Source: Nonomuraea antri
Lineage (GTDB): Bacteria > Actinomycetota > Actinomycetes > Streptosporangiales > Streptosporangiaceae
Assembly: GCF_013283785.1 (NCBI RefSeq)
Contig: NZ_JABCPZ010000044.1
Coordinates: forward strand, 1 to 57,504
Reading direction: 5' to 3'
DNA: 57,504 nt
This document shows positions 49,432-57,504 of the stretch, piece by piece (within the stretch, counting starts at the first letter, position 1; each line of letters opens with the position of its first letter). Both the position numbers and the translations under genes were made by a program. Under the pieces are notes generated by a model. It ran no database searches and was not told the DNA's origin. It saw only the letters and a program-made list of their open reading frames with translations.

Positions 49432-50413
49432 CGACGACCTTGCCCGCCGCGTGCCCCAGCTCCTGGTAGCGGACGGCGTCCGGGATCTCGTCGAACGGGT
49501 ACACCCGGTCGATCACCGGCATGAGCCGGCCCTCGTCGGCGAGCCCGGCCAGCGTGGTCAGCAGTTGCCCCGGGTGGGGGTGACGGACGATGTCGGCCAG
49601 GCACGTGCGCTGCGCCGCGAACCGGCCCGTCACGAGCGTCGCCATGATCGCGCCCATCGGCTGCAGCCAGCGCCCCGCCGGTCCGCCGATGAGGACGTGC
49701 GCCCCCTCGGACGTCAGCACCCGGCGGCACGCCGACCCCCGGTGACCGCCCGCCGCGTCGACGAGCACGTCGTACCGGTCGCCCTCGCGGGTGAAGTCCT
49801 GCTTGGTGTAGTCGATGACCTCGTCGGCGCCGAGCGAGCGGACCAGGCCGGCGTTGCGTCCGCTGCACACGCCCGTCACGTGCGCGCCGAACGCCTTGGC
49901 GAGCTGCACGGCGAACGTCCCCACCCCGCCGGACGCGCCGTTGACCAGCACCCGCTGCCCCGCGCTCACGCGGCCTTCCTCGCGCAGCGCGAGCAGGGCG
50001 GTGCCGGCGGCCAGCGGGATGGCGGCCGCCTGCTCGAACGTGAGCGTCCGCGGCTTGCGCACCAGCGCGTCCTGCGGCAGGCACACGTATTCGCCGAAGC
50101 CGCCCTGCTTGGCCAGCGCGAACACCTCGTCGCCCGGCTCGAACCCCGTCACGCCCGGCCCCACCCGCTCGACCTCACCGGCGACGTCGGCGCCGAGCAC
50201 CGCGATACGCGGCCGGCGCAGCCCGAGCCCGCCACCGCCGCCCGTCAGGCGGGCGGCGTACGGCTGGCCACGCAGCAGGTGCCAGTCGTAGGGCTGCACC
50301 GAGGTGGCGCGCACCCGCACCAGCACCTCGCCGCGAGCGGGCGCGGGCCGCTCGACCTCTCTCAGCTCCAGGACTTCCGGGCCGCCGTACGTGCGCTGTG
50401 TGAATACCTTCAT
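49415..50413 (-). CDS. Zinc-free MDR-type NAD(P)-dependent quinone oxidoreductase
   Basis: 332 residues from ATG 50413 (GAAGGAGAG upstream). MDR family: N-terminal GroES-like part (MKVFTQRTYGGPEVLELREVERP … GADVAGEVERVGPGVTGFEPGDEVFA), Rossmann motif VNGASGGVGTFAVQLAKAFGAHVTGV in the middle, and C-terminal DAVRYQELGHAAGKVVV. The structural and catalytic zinc ligands of alcohol dehydrogenases are absent, so it is a quinone/enone reductase. Third-position GC normal. Confidence 0.88.
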   Translation of the reverse strand: MKVFTQRTYGGPEVLELREVERPAPARGEVLVRVRATSVQPYDWHLLRGQPYAARLTGGGGGLGLRRPRIAVLGADVAGEVERVGPGVTGFEPGDEVFALAKQGGFGEYVCLPQDALVRKPRTLTFEQAAAIPLAAGTALLALREEGRVSAGQRVLVNGASGGVGTFAVQLAKAFGAHVTGVCSGRNAGLVRSLGADEVIDYTKQDFTREGDRYDVLVDAAGGHRGSACRRVLTSEGAHVLIGGPAGRWLQPMGAIMATLVTGRFAAQRTCLADIVRHPHPGQLLTTLAGLADEGRLMPVIDRVYPFDEIPDAVRYQELGHAAGKVVVTVGG

Positions 50414-50561
50414 CGCCCTCTCCTTCACCACGACGCCAGTGTGACGAGGGGACGCCGGGCCGCTCTACGGCCGATCGGGCGGATTCCGCATCGTACTTTC
50501 GGCCACCGCACCGGGCCCTGACCCGGCCTTTCGGCCACCGGGGCGGGTCACATCAGGTGTT

Positions 50562-50675
50562 TCATGCCGGGACGGCCGCGCCCATGATGCGGGCGACCAA
50601 CGCGCGGGCCGGCGCGAGGCCGACCGGCCCGGCGCCGATCACCAGGACCTCGGTGTCCTCTTGTCCGGGGCTCGT
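50562..50675 (-). pseudogene. Remnant of an FAD-dependent monooxygenase N-terminus
   Basis: The minus strand reads DTEVLVIGAGPVGLAPARALVAR followed after a few codons by a stop at 50562. VLVIGAGPVGLA is the ADP-binding GxGxxG of PF01494-type FAD monooxygenases and is too specific to be chance. There is no start codon before it and the rest of the enzyme (about 350-500 residues) is missing. The rest of 50432-50694 holds nothing else I recognise. Confidence 0.5.
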
Positions 50676-50694
50676 CTTGTCCTGGGTTCGAGGT

Positions 50695-51510
50695 TCAGCG
50701 GGACCGGCGGCCGGCCGTCGGCTGTGTCACGCCCGGCCCGCCCGCGTGCGGCGTCTGGACGTAGCCCTCGGCCGGTGCGGGCAGCGCCTCGACGCACGCC
50801 GTCGAGCAGGCGTTCACCAGCAAAGGCAGGACGTCCGCGCCCGACGTGCGCAGCGAGATCCAGACCTGGCGGAGATCCGCGCCCTCGACGGGCCCGTCGC
50901 AGACGCTGCAGCCGCGGATCGCGGCGGCGCCCCAGACCCCCGGGTCCAGGTCCCCGAGATCGACGCCCCGGCCGCCGTCCGCAGCCGCCGACAACAGCGG
51001 AAAGGGCGGCCGCCGCTTGTAGTTGCCGTAGAGCGCGCGGGTGCTCACCGTGCTGCGCCGCAGGTCGGGGCATCGGGTGATCTCGTAAGGGAACCAGTGC
51101 AGGCGGTAGGAGGTGTACGGGGTGAACTCCGCGAGGCTCCGCATGGCGCCGATCTCGGGCGGGATGCGTACCAGGTTGCTGCCGTAGAGCACGAAGTGTT
51201 TCACCGCGGTGAGCTTGGCGATGGTCGGCGGGAGCGTGACGACCTGACGCCGCTGCTCCGCGGTGAGCTCGACCAGGGGCTTGAAGACCTCCCGGCCGTC
51301 GTCCGCCGCCTCCTCGATCAGCTCGAGCAGACGGACCCAGCCGGGCGCCGTGGTGTCCTGGTGCTCCCGGTGGAAACGGGTGGCGCGCTGCGGCCTGGCG
51401 CCCGTCTGCTCGATGCACCGGCAGAAATCACGAGCTGAACCGCCGCCGCCGGGACCGACGGTGTCGGCCCAGCGATTCGAGAACACCTTCGGCGTCGACT
51501 TCTCACTCAT
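50695..51510 (-). CDS. Leucine-rich-repeat-like protein with cysteine pairs
   Basis: 271 residues. The middle has LRR-like repeats (TLPPTIAKLTAVKHFVLYGSNLVRIPPEIGAMRSLAEFTPYTSYRL). The C-terminal third contains CSVCDG and a later cysteine pair (NACSTACVEAL), perhaps a metal site. Early DFCRCIEQTG has another pair. Unknown role; similar LRR proteins occur singly in actinomycetes. Tail Pro/Gly-rich. Confidence 0.75.
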   Translation of the reverse strand: MSEKSTPKVFSNRWADTVGPGGGGSARDFCRCIEQTGARPQRATRFHREHQDTTAPGWVRLLELIEEAADDGREVFKPLVELTAEQRRQVVTLPPTIAKLTAVKHFVLYGSNLVRIPPEIGAMRSLAEFTPYTSYRLHWFPYEITRCPDLRRSTVSTRALYGNYKRRPPFPLLSAAADGGRGVDLGDLDPGVWGAAAIRGCSVCDGPVEGADLRQVWISLRTSGADVLPLLVNACSTACVEALPAPAEGYVQTPHAGGPGVTQPTAGRRSR

Positions 51511-51731
51511 CCGCTCACAGTAATGGCGCGGCAGGCGAGTCCGCCGAACCGGGCCGAAAGACGACCATCCAGCCGGTCGGGGCGGCGCCAGGGTCCAGCC
51601 GAGGGAACCTCAGGGCGTGTTCGTACGGGGCGCTCGGGCTGTCTGGGCGTGGGTGGCTCGCTCGCCGGCGAGCGGAGGACTGGGTTCTCGCCGACGCGTC
51701 CTGTCGGCGTGCTGTGGTACCTGTTGGTCGC

Positions 51732-52243
51732 ATGAACACCGATCATGCCGACCTGGCCGACCTCGCGGTGCTCCGTGCCGCGTTCGACGGTGAAGCATGT
51801 GAACCGCCACTGGGTTGGAAGGCCGTCCATGCCTTCGAGGCTGAGCACGGGGTCGTCTTGCCGGAGCCGTATCGGACGTTCGTGGCTGAGATCTGCGACG
51901 GTTCCTTCTCGGGACCGCCGGACTTCGGGCTGGTGCCATTGGCTGATCTGCCCGAGGACTGGGGAGACGATCGGTCGCCAAGGATATTGTCCCGCCCTTC
52001 CCTCTGACGGAGGCATGGGTGTGGGAAGACGATCCCCGTCCTCCAGAGAAGATCGATGAGGTCTTCGATCACGGCTCGATCGTCCTGGGCACCGACGGCT
52101 GCGGCCTGTACTGGCACCTCATCGTCACCGGTCCGCACCGGGGGCACGTGTGGCAGATCAGCGGCGAAGGCGCCGGACCCTTCGGCATCTCCTCGGGAGA
52201 ACCTGGATTCGCCGGGTGGGTCAAGCACTGGGCCGGCCACTAG
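51732..52243 (+). pseudogene. SMI1/KNR4 (SUKH) family protein, frameshifted
   Basis: The first part (51732-51990) reads LGWKAVHAFEAEHGVVLPEPYRTFVAEICDGSFSGPPDFGLVPLADLPEDWG, the typical SUKH start. Then the frame ends at 52007, while another frame continues SVAKDIVPPFPLTEAWVWEDD and GSIVLGTDGCGLYWHLIVTGPHRGHVWQISGEGAGPF to 52243. One extra base in GGGG (51961-51964) would join them into an intact protein of about 170 residues. SUKH proteins are often immunity proteins of contact-dependent toxins; no toxin gene is adjacent. Confidence 0.75.
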
Positions 52244-52546
52244 TCTCCCGTACCGCCCGACCTGGGTGGATGGGACTTTCCGCCCGGTAGCCGAAGGCCG
52301 TTCGGCGCCGGATCATGCGGACGTTTCCGGCCTGGTGCGTCAGGTCGAGGCGGACGACCGCGCCGATCTCGACGAGCTGGTCGGGCAGGGCGAGATCGGA
52401 CACCCCATGACGGAGCTGGTGGGGCGGTGCTCGCCGCAGTACGCGGCGTGCAGGCGGGCGCCCGTGCCGCCGGCCCGATATGTAGAGCGGGGGCTGGACG
52501 GTCACGATGAATTCCTTGAGCCGAGGTGGTCCGGTACGGCTCCCGG
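52244..52546 (-). other. 303-bp gap with a possible decayed reading frame
   Basis: One minus-strand frame reads FIVTVQPPLYISGRR and further on VSDLALPDQLVEIGAVVRLDL, loosely like the start and end of a RidA-type protein with the middle lost. The similarity is weak, and no start is convincing. Nothing else is seen. Confidence 0.2.
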
Positions 52547-52993
52547 TCAGTCTCGGGGTGCTCTGCGGTCTCGCCGGGACTCCAGCTCCTCCTGGCTGAC
52601 CACGGTCAGCATCGGCTGTCCCGGTGCGCAGAACATCGTCACCACGAACGCCGACTCCTCGTCGGTGAGGTGGTTGCCGTCCTGGTAGTGGATCAGGTCG
52701 CCGCCGGGCTCCCAGAACGCCTCGCCCGCGCGGACCACCCGGACGGGGTCGCCTTCGAGCTCGAAGTTGACGGCTCCCTTGATCACGTACCCGTACGCCG
52801 GTCCCGAGTGGCGGTGCGGCGGCGCGCCGGGGCTGTTCGGCGGCAACGTGACCAGGATCGTCATCGCCTCGGCCCCCTCCGGCGCGGGCGGCGCCCCCGG
52901 CACTGTGGCGACCACGTCGAGCTTCGGCGGCGGCCCGCTCCGGCCGGGGGAGTCCTGGGGGTGGTCGAGGTGGGAAAGGTGGTCGGTGCTCAT
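52547..52993 (-). CDS. Cupin domain protein
   Basis: 148 residues. Single cupin: motif 1 PHRHSGPAYGYVIKGAVNFELEGD and motif 2 EAFWEPGGDLIHYQDGNHL, with metal-ligand histidines in HRH and the glutamate/tyrosine position. Small-molecule binding or dioxygenase/isomerase-like; not further defined. ATG at 52993 follows CGGAGGATGCCTG. Confidence 0.85.
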   Translation of the reverse strand: MSTDHLSHLDHPQDSPGRSGPPPKLDVVATVPGAPPAPEGAEAMTILVTLPPNSPGAPPHRHSGPAYGYVIKGAVNFELEGDPVRVVRAGEAFWEPGGDLIHYQDGNHLTDEESAFVVTMFCAPGQPMLTVVSQEELESRRDRRAPRD

Positions 52994-53110
52994 CAGGCAT
53001 CCTCCGCGGGACGGTGACCGGCTCGATCCGGCCGTGCATCAGTTAGGACAAGCTGGCGCTCCGATGCGTGACACCGCTCCAGCACGTGACGGCCCGCCGG
53101 ACCCGAGCTG

Positions 53111-53623
53111 TCACGGGCCGGGCCGCCGTCCGGTCTCACAGGCAGGACGGTCCGACGGAGCGACGAGGAGCGAGATCTTGCCACCAGCCCGCATCAGGAT
53201 CCGGATACGGATGCGCGCGCGCCCCATCGACGAGCCGCATCGTGTCGCGAGCCAGCTGGAGCTGCGCAGCAGGTGCGCCACGATCGCGGCGATGAAGATC
53301 AGCGTGCCCCAGTGGTGCATCTGGCGCATCAGCAGACCGCCGCGCACCTCGAAGCTGATCTCCAGCGACGACGCGAACGCCTGGCTCATCATGACGCCGC
53401 GCAGCGGCACGCAGGCGCCGTCGTAGACGACCTCCTCCATGGACGGCTTGAAGAAGAACGTCAAAAAGACGCCCGTGACCAGGACGACCACGAAGGCGTA
53501 CAGGGCGATCTCGCCCAGCAGGAATGTCCAGTGGTTGGCGAACGCCTTGCGCATCGCCTTGTTCAGGAAACCGGCGCCACCGAAACGATCGTCCAGCGCC
53601 GTGGCCAGTGGCCCGATCTTCAT
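53111..53623 (-). pseudogene. Truncated qcrB (cytochrome bc1 subunit b) fragment
   Basis: From ATG 53623, residues 1 to about 125 match the N-terminus of actinobacterial QcrB: FLNKAMRKAFANHWTFLLGEIALYAFVVVLVTGVFLTFFFKPSMEEVVYDG … SLEISFEVRGGLLMRQMHHWGTLIFIAAIVAHLLR. Only the first haem histidines and two helices are kept; then it passes into 40 residues of unrelated basic sequence (ARIRIRILMRAGG) and stops, against about 540 residues in the full protein. It cannot be a working cytochrome b. Confidence 0.85.
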
Positions 53624-53836
53624 CGTCACCCCACCCACTCGGTTGCGTCTCACAGCAACGACCAGGTGAAGTCCCGGATCGTGACACCGGCAGGGGTGCG
53701 GCGAGCCTTTCGCGCGGGTATTTCACGGGAGTGATTCCGTTATCGCCTCCCTCCCCGGGAAAGGAAATCACATTTCCCCATAACTCTGTTTTATGGCTGC
53801 CTTTGGCTCGAAAGCGGCCGATGGTTCGACATTTCT

Positions 53837-53863
53837 TGACAATAAGCTGGATTCCTATTGTCA
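53837..53863. promoter_or_regulatory. Inverted repeat upstream of the CocE-type peptidase
   Basis: TGACAATA (53837-53844) and TATTGTCA (53856-53863) form a perfect 8-bp inverted repeat with an 11-bp spacer. It overlaps a TTGACA (53836-53841) and lies 59 bp before the start, in a local A/T-rich stretch (53780-53870). Candidate operator. Confidence 0.5.
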
Positions 53864-53921
53864 GCGGAGTTGTCGCGGGCTACCTCTGGAGAGTCACCCT
53901 CCCTTACCCCCCGGGATCACC

Positions 53922-55991
53922 ATGCGATCACTCTCCAGGGCCGCGCTCGTACTGGCCGTGCTCACCGTCGGCGGCCTGCCCGCCGTACCGGCGGCACAGG
54001 CGGCGGCGGACGCGGCCATGATCGAGGAACGGGTCTACGTGGAAACCACCGTGGACACCGACCACGACGGACGGCCCGACCGGGTCGCCGTCGACATCGC
54101 GCGGCCCACCGGCTCGGCGCCCGTACCCGTGGTGTTCGAGCACAGCCCGTACCGCACCGGGCTGAACAACGTCCCCAACCACAACGTCAACGTCGACAGG
54201 CTCCCGCAGGAGGACCTGTTCGACGGGGCCCGGCTGGCCGGCCGCGACCCCGGAGACATGGCCGCGAACAAGCCGGTGCCCGACCTGCCCGGCTGGTACG
54301 ACGACTACTTCCTGCCCCGCGGATACGCCGTCGTGCTCGGGCACAGCATCGGCACCGGCTCCTCGGAAGGCTGTCCCACCGGCGGCGACAGGAGCGAGGC
54401 GCTCGGCGCGACCGCCGTGATCGACTGGCTCAACGGCCGCGCCCGCGGCTACGACTCCGCGGGACGGCAGGTCACTGCCACCTGGAGCACCGGGAACGTG
54501 GGCATGATCGGCATCTCCTACGACGGCACCCTGCCGAACATGGCCGCGGCCACGGGCGTGCCGGGCCTGAAGGCCATCGTGCCGATCGCGGCCATCTCCA
54601 GCTGGTACGACTACTACCGGGCCAACGGCCTGGTCGTCGCCCCCGGCGGATACCAGGGCGAGGACGCCGACGTCCTGGCCCGCGCCGTGGTGAAACGCGC
54701 CGGCTGCGGCGACGAGCTCGACGCGCTGGAGGCCGCCCAGGACCGCGTCACCGGCGACCTGATCCCGTTCTGGCAGGAGCGGGACTACGTCCGGCACGCC
54801 GACCAGGTCGGCGCGGCCGTGTTCGTCATCCACGGCCAGTCCGACTGGAACGTCAAGGGCCGGCAGTACGCGCGGTGGTGGGAGGCGCTGAAGCAGCGCG
54901 GCGTGCCACGCAAGATCTGGCTGCACAACGGCGGGCACGGCACGGCCTCACGCTCCGACTACCAGGCGACCGTGGGCAGGTGGTTCGACCAGTACGTCAA
55001 GGGCGTCGACACCGGCATACCGAACGAGCCCAAGAGCGACGTGCAGTACCGCGACGGCACCTGGCGGCAGTTCGCCGACTGGCCGGACCCGGCGGCCACG
55101 CGGACCGTCTTCCACCTGGGCGCGGGCTCCGCGACCGCGCCGGGCGAGCTGACCACGACCCCGGCGACGGGCGAGGTCAGGCAGACGTTCACCGACCAGG
55201 GCCGCACGATCAGGGCCGAGACGCTGGCCGCGAACCCGGACACCGCCAACGCCAACCGGCTCGTCTACCGCACGGCCCCGCTGCCCACCGCGATGCGGTT
55301 GTCCGGCGTGGCGCAGGCGGAGCTGCGGGTGGCGGTGGAGAACCGCGGCGACGCCAACCTGACCGCCCTGCTGGTCGACTACGGCCCGGCCGGCGGTACG
55401 TCGAGCCCGGTCGTGGTCACCCGCGGCTGGCTCGACCCGCAGAACCGGGGCGGGGCGGAGACCGGGGAGAAGGTGGTGCAGGGCGAGGAGTACGCGCTGC
55501 GCTTCGACCTGCAGCCCAAGGACCACGTGTTCGCGGCGGGCCGGCGCATCGGGCTGGTGGTGATCTCCACCGACTACGACTACACGCTGCGCCCGCTCGG
55601 CGGCACCAGGCTGCGCGTCGCCCCGGCGCTGAGCACGCTCACGCTGCCGCTCACCGACCTCGGCGGCGGGCCTGGACCGGCCTGCACCGGCCACCAGTCG
55701 ACCCACCGGGGCACGCTGAACGCGGGGAGCAGCGCGTACCAGCCGGACGGCGGCCACTACCAGAGCACGGTCGCGGGCACGCACCGGGCGTGCCTGGCCG
55801 GTCCTGAAGGCGCCGACTTCGACCTGTACCTGCAGAAGTGGAACGGCTCGTCGTGGGCGAACGTGGCCAGCAGCACGTCGTCCGGCGCGAACGAGACGGT
55901 GAGCCACAACGGCACGGCGGGCTACTACCGCTACCGGGTGCACGCCTACCGGGGGTCGGGCGCGTACGAGCTGGGCCTGACCAGGCCGTGA
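53922..55991 (+). CDS. Secreted CocE/NonD-type X-Pro dipeptidyl peptidase with C-terminal PPC-like domain
   Basis: 689 residues. Signal peptide (MRSLSRAALVLAVLTVGGLPAVPAAQA). S15/CocE catalytic domain: nucleophile S198 in IGISYDGT, D in IHGQSDWNV (near 307), H in LHNGGHG (near 338). Then the galactose-binding-like jelly roll (VRYQDG-type to about 575) and a C-terminal pre-peptidase domain (ADFDLYLQKWNGSSWANVASS … GYYRYRVHAYRGSGAYELGL). Predicted to cut Xaa-Pro dipeptides outside the cell. ATG 53922 chosen because the signal peptide starts there. Confidence 0.9.
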   Translation: MRSLSRAALVLAVLTVGGLPAVPAAQAAADAAMIEERVYVETTVDTDHDGRPDRVAVDIARPTGSAPVPVVFEHSPYRTGLNNVPNHNVNVDRLPQEDLFDGARLAGRDPGDMAANKPVPDLPGWYDDYFLPRGYAVVLGHSIGTGSSEGCPTGGDRSEALGATAVIDWLNGRARGYDSAGRQVTATWSTGNVGMIGISYDGTLPNMAAATGVPGLKAIVPIAAISSWYDYYRANGLVVAPGGYQGEDADVLARAVVKRAGCGDELDALEAAQDRVTGDLIPFWQERDYVRHADQVGAAVFVIHGQSDWNVKGRQYARWWEALKQRGVPRKIWLHNGGHGTASRSDYQATVGRWFDQYVKGVDTGIPNEPKSDVQYRDGTWRQFADWPDPAATRTVFHLGAGSATAPGELTTTPATGEVRQTFTDQGRTIRAETLAANPDTANANRLVYRTAPLPTAMRLSGVAQAELRVAVENRGDANLTALLVDYGPAGGTSSPVVVTRGWLDPQNRGGAETGEKVVQGEEYALRFDLQPKDHVFAAGRRIGLVVISTDYDYTLRPLGGTRLRVAPALSTLTLPLTDLGGGPGPACTGHQSTHRGTLNAGSSAYQPDGGHYQSTVAGTHRACLAGPEGADFDLYLQKWNGSSWANVASSTSSGANETVSHNGTAGYYRYRVHAYRGSGAYELGLTRP

Positions 55992-55997
55992 TCCGGC

Positions 55998-56039
55998 GGG
56001 ACCCTCGGCGGCGACCCCCCTCCCGCCGCCGAGGGTCCC
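55998..56039 (+). terminator. Strong terminator after the CocE-type peptidase
   Basis: Perfect 16-bp stem (55998-56013 and 56024-56039) with a 10-nt loop, followed by GTTTCC. Confidence 0.8.
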
Positions 56040-56104
56040 GTTTCCCTGCGATTCCATCTTTTTCCGGATTTATCGGCATATTGGCGGGCTTGCCGGGAGG
56101 TCGA

Positions 56105-57496
56105 ATGAGCGGCACCCCATCAATCGCGACGTCCTGGGCGGAGTTCGGCCATCGTCTGCGATTCTGGCGGCGCAGTTCCGGTCTGACCCAGGCCCAGCTC
56201 GGGCTGCGCCTGGGATATCACCACAGCCACATCAGCAGAATCGAGAAAGGGCTGCGCGAGCCGCCCGCCGGGCTGCCGACGCGCGCCGATCGAGTGCTCG
56301 GCACCGAGGGCGAGCTGAACGCGATCTGGACCACCCTGACGGCCCGGCCCCGACAGCACACGCACGCCCCAGGCCGGGCCGACGCCACAGGTCCCGCCCG
56401 GGCCGGCCCCGCCGCCCCGGACCGGGCTGAGGCCGCTGACCCCGCTGACCCCGGTCTGGTCGCGTCGCTGATCGCCTGCCGGCCTGCCACACTGCCGGCG
56501 GACGGCCTGCCGTGCCCCCTGCACGACCGCCACGGCTGCGCGGTGCCCGGCACCCCGCACGCACCCGCCGGCGAGTGGCGGGACGCCGACGCCGTGCACG
56601 AGATGACCGCGCTGCTCGCCGCCTACACCCGCGTGCACAGCAGGCACGCCGCCGCCGACCTCGCGGTCCCCGTCGAACGGTCGCTGCGCACGCTCATGCG
56701 CTGGATCGAGGACGCCCGATCACCCGACAGGACGGCGCCGGCCCGCCTGGCCGCCCGCTACGCCCAGCTCGCCGGCTGGCTGCGGGTGCAACGCGGGCAG
56801 CACGGCCCGGGCCTGGCCTGGTACGGGCTCGGCCTGCGCTGGGCCGACCTGACCGGGGACACCGAGGCCAGGGCGGCGCTGCTGGGCGACCTGAGCATGG
56901 TGGCCAGGCTCGTCCGCGACGCCCGTGCCGCGCTCGGCTACGCCCGGGCCATGGCCGCGTCCGCGCACGGCCGCGCCTGGGTGCTGACGGCGGCCGGCCT
57001 GCACGAGGCCCGCGCGCACGCCATGACCGGGGACGCGGCCCGGACCGACAGGCACCTCGCCCAGGCCAGGACGCGCTTCGCCCGGCTCGACGCCCGCGAC
57101 GCGGCCGAAGCGCCGTGGCTGACCGGCGAGGAGGGGGTCGCCCGCGTCGAGGCGGCCACGGCGGCGGCGCTGCGCGACCTCGCGCTGCTCACCGGCGAGC
57201 CCGTCACCGCGCGGCGCGCGCTGAGCGCCGCGCAGACCGCCGCCGCCCGCGTCCCCGGCCCGATGCGCCCCGCGCACCTGCTGCTGACGCTGCGGCTGGC
57301 CGACGTCTACGCCTGCGCCGGTCAGCCCGACGCCGCCGTGGCCACGGCCAGGTTCGTGCTCGCCGAAGCCGCGGGCGCCGGCCGCGCCACCATCGACAGG
57401 GAACTACGCGGCCTGCGGACCAGGCTCGGCGTCCGGTGGGCCGCGCTGCCCGAAGCCCGCGAGCTCGACCTGCGGCTCGGCCACCCCCACCCGTAG
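56105..57496 (+). CDS. XRE family regulator with C-terminal TPR-like domain
   Basis: 463 residues. HTH at about 10-65 (FGHRLRFWRRSSGLTQAQLGLRLGYHHSHISRIEKG), a Pro/Ala-rich linker (about 95-130), and a C-terminal helical part with tetratricopeptide-like repeats (about 160-450). A typical actinobacterial multi-domain regulator; ligand unknown. GGGAGGTCGA precedes the ATG 56105. The gene ends 8 bp before the window end. No neighbour on this side is visible. Confidence 0.9.
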   Translation: MSGTPSIATSWAEFGHRLRFWRRSSGLTQAQLGLRLGYHHSHISRIEKGLREPPAGLPTRADRVLGTEGELNAIWTTLTARPRQHTHAPGRADATGPARAGPAAPDRAEAADPADPGLVASLIACRPATLPADGLPCPLHDRHGCAVPGTPHAPAGEWRDADAVHEMTALLAAYTRVHSRHAAADLAVPVERSLRTLMRWIEDARSPDRTAPARLAARYAQLAGWLRVQRGQHGPGLAWYGLGLRWADLTGDTEARAALLGDLSMVARLVRDARAALGYARAMAASAHGRAWVLTAAGLHEARAHAMTGDAARTDRHLAQARTRFARLDARDAAEAPWLTGEEGVARVEAATAAALRDLALLTGEPVTARRALSAAQTAAARVPGPMRPAHLLLTLRLADVYACAGQPDAAVATARFVLAEAAGAGRATIDRELRGLRTRLGVRWAALPEARELDLRLGHPHP

Positions 57497-57504
57497 TGCT
57501 CGCC

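Noticed and set aside
52244..52546. Complete RidA-like gene
   Set aside because: Only short stretches resemble the family; the middle is missing and no start is supported.

Overview
The window is high-GC DNA with strong G/C preference at third codon positions, frequent GTG starts and actinobacterial families (BTAD-type SARP regulator, NNH1-NACHT protein, CU044_5270 family, DUF2165, a QcrB fragment of actinobacterial type). It looks like accessory chromosome of a filamentous actinomycete; a member of the Streptosporangiales such as Nonomuraea is my inference, not something the sequence proves. I saw no rRNA, tRNA, CRISPR array or intact insertion sequence.

Layout. 1-2303 (minus): a compact and unusual operon. 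Three 11-bp-spaced heptamers (SARP/OmpR-type box) precede a 25-residue cationic peptide gene, then a perfect hairpin, a PaaK-like adenylate-forming enzyme and, translationally coupled by ATGA, a membrane protein with the YD and GLGD signatures of presenilin/signal-peptide-peptidase proteases that runs off the window. 2308-9077: housekeeping and small-molecule genes: a 2-hydroxyacid dehydrogenase, a TerC protein behind a yybP-ykoY manganese riboswitch, YjbR and CBS proteins, an XRE-cupin regulator with a PLP decarboxylase, peptide deformylase and a methyltransferase. 9106-13967: hypothetical proteins, a double GNAT protein, a DUF2165 membrane protein and an overlapping pair of RlaP-like nucleotidyltransferases. 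14061-18866: propionyl-CoA synthetase and an NNH1-NACHT NTPase of the bacterial NLR type. 18879-25881: a two-component system, a GT-C type membrane protein, a broken P-type ATPase, a hydrolase and a DoxX protein. 25993-30309: CDF exporter with ArsR regulator, TetR/SnoaL divergent pair with two palindromic operators, and an ECF sigma operon. 30404-36367: secreted proteins, two enzymes sharing an ECF-like promoter, a P-loop kinase and membrane proteins.

36605-43063: a secreted subtilase diverges from a regulator that fuses a SARP domain to a NACHT NTPase and a multi-pass membrane region. Five 11-bp-spaced heptamers lie between them, and an extended copy of the same motif precedes a small secreted protein gene at 34011. 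43215-48861: an amino acid antiporter, a FecCD/FecE/lipoprotein metal or siderophore uptake operon behind a Fur/Zur-like box, and CorA behind a short Pro-Pro leader peptide. 49015-53623: a decaying stretch with an intact oxidoreductase and LRR protein but also an FAD-enzyme remnant, a frameshifted SMI1/KNR4 protein and a truncated qcrB. 53922-57496: a secreted CocE-type peptidase and an XRE regulator.

The strongest candidate for an undescribed system is the peptide / adenylating enzyme / intramembrane protease operon at the left edge. The membrane-bound SARP-NACHT regulator and its predicted operators are second. Several gene 3' ends carry short tandem duplications, and two frameshifts sit in G-runs, which may be real decay or assembly errors.
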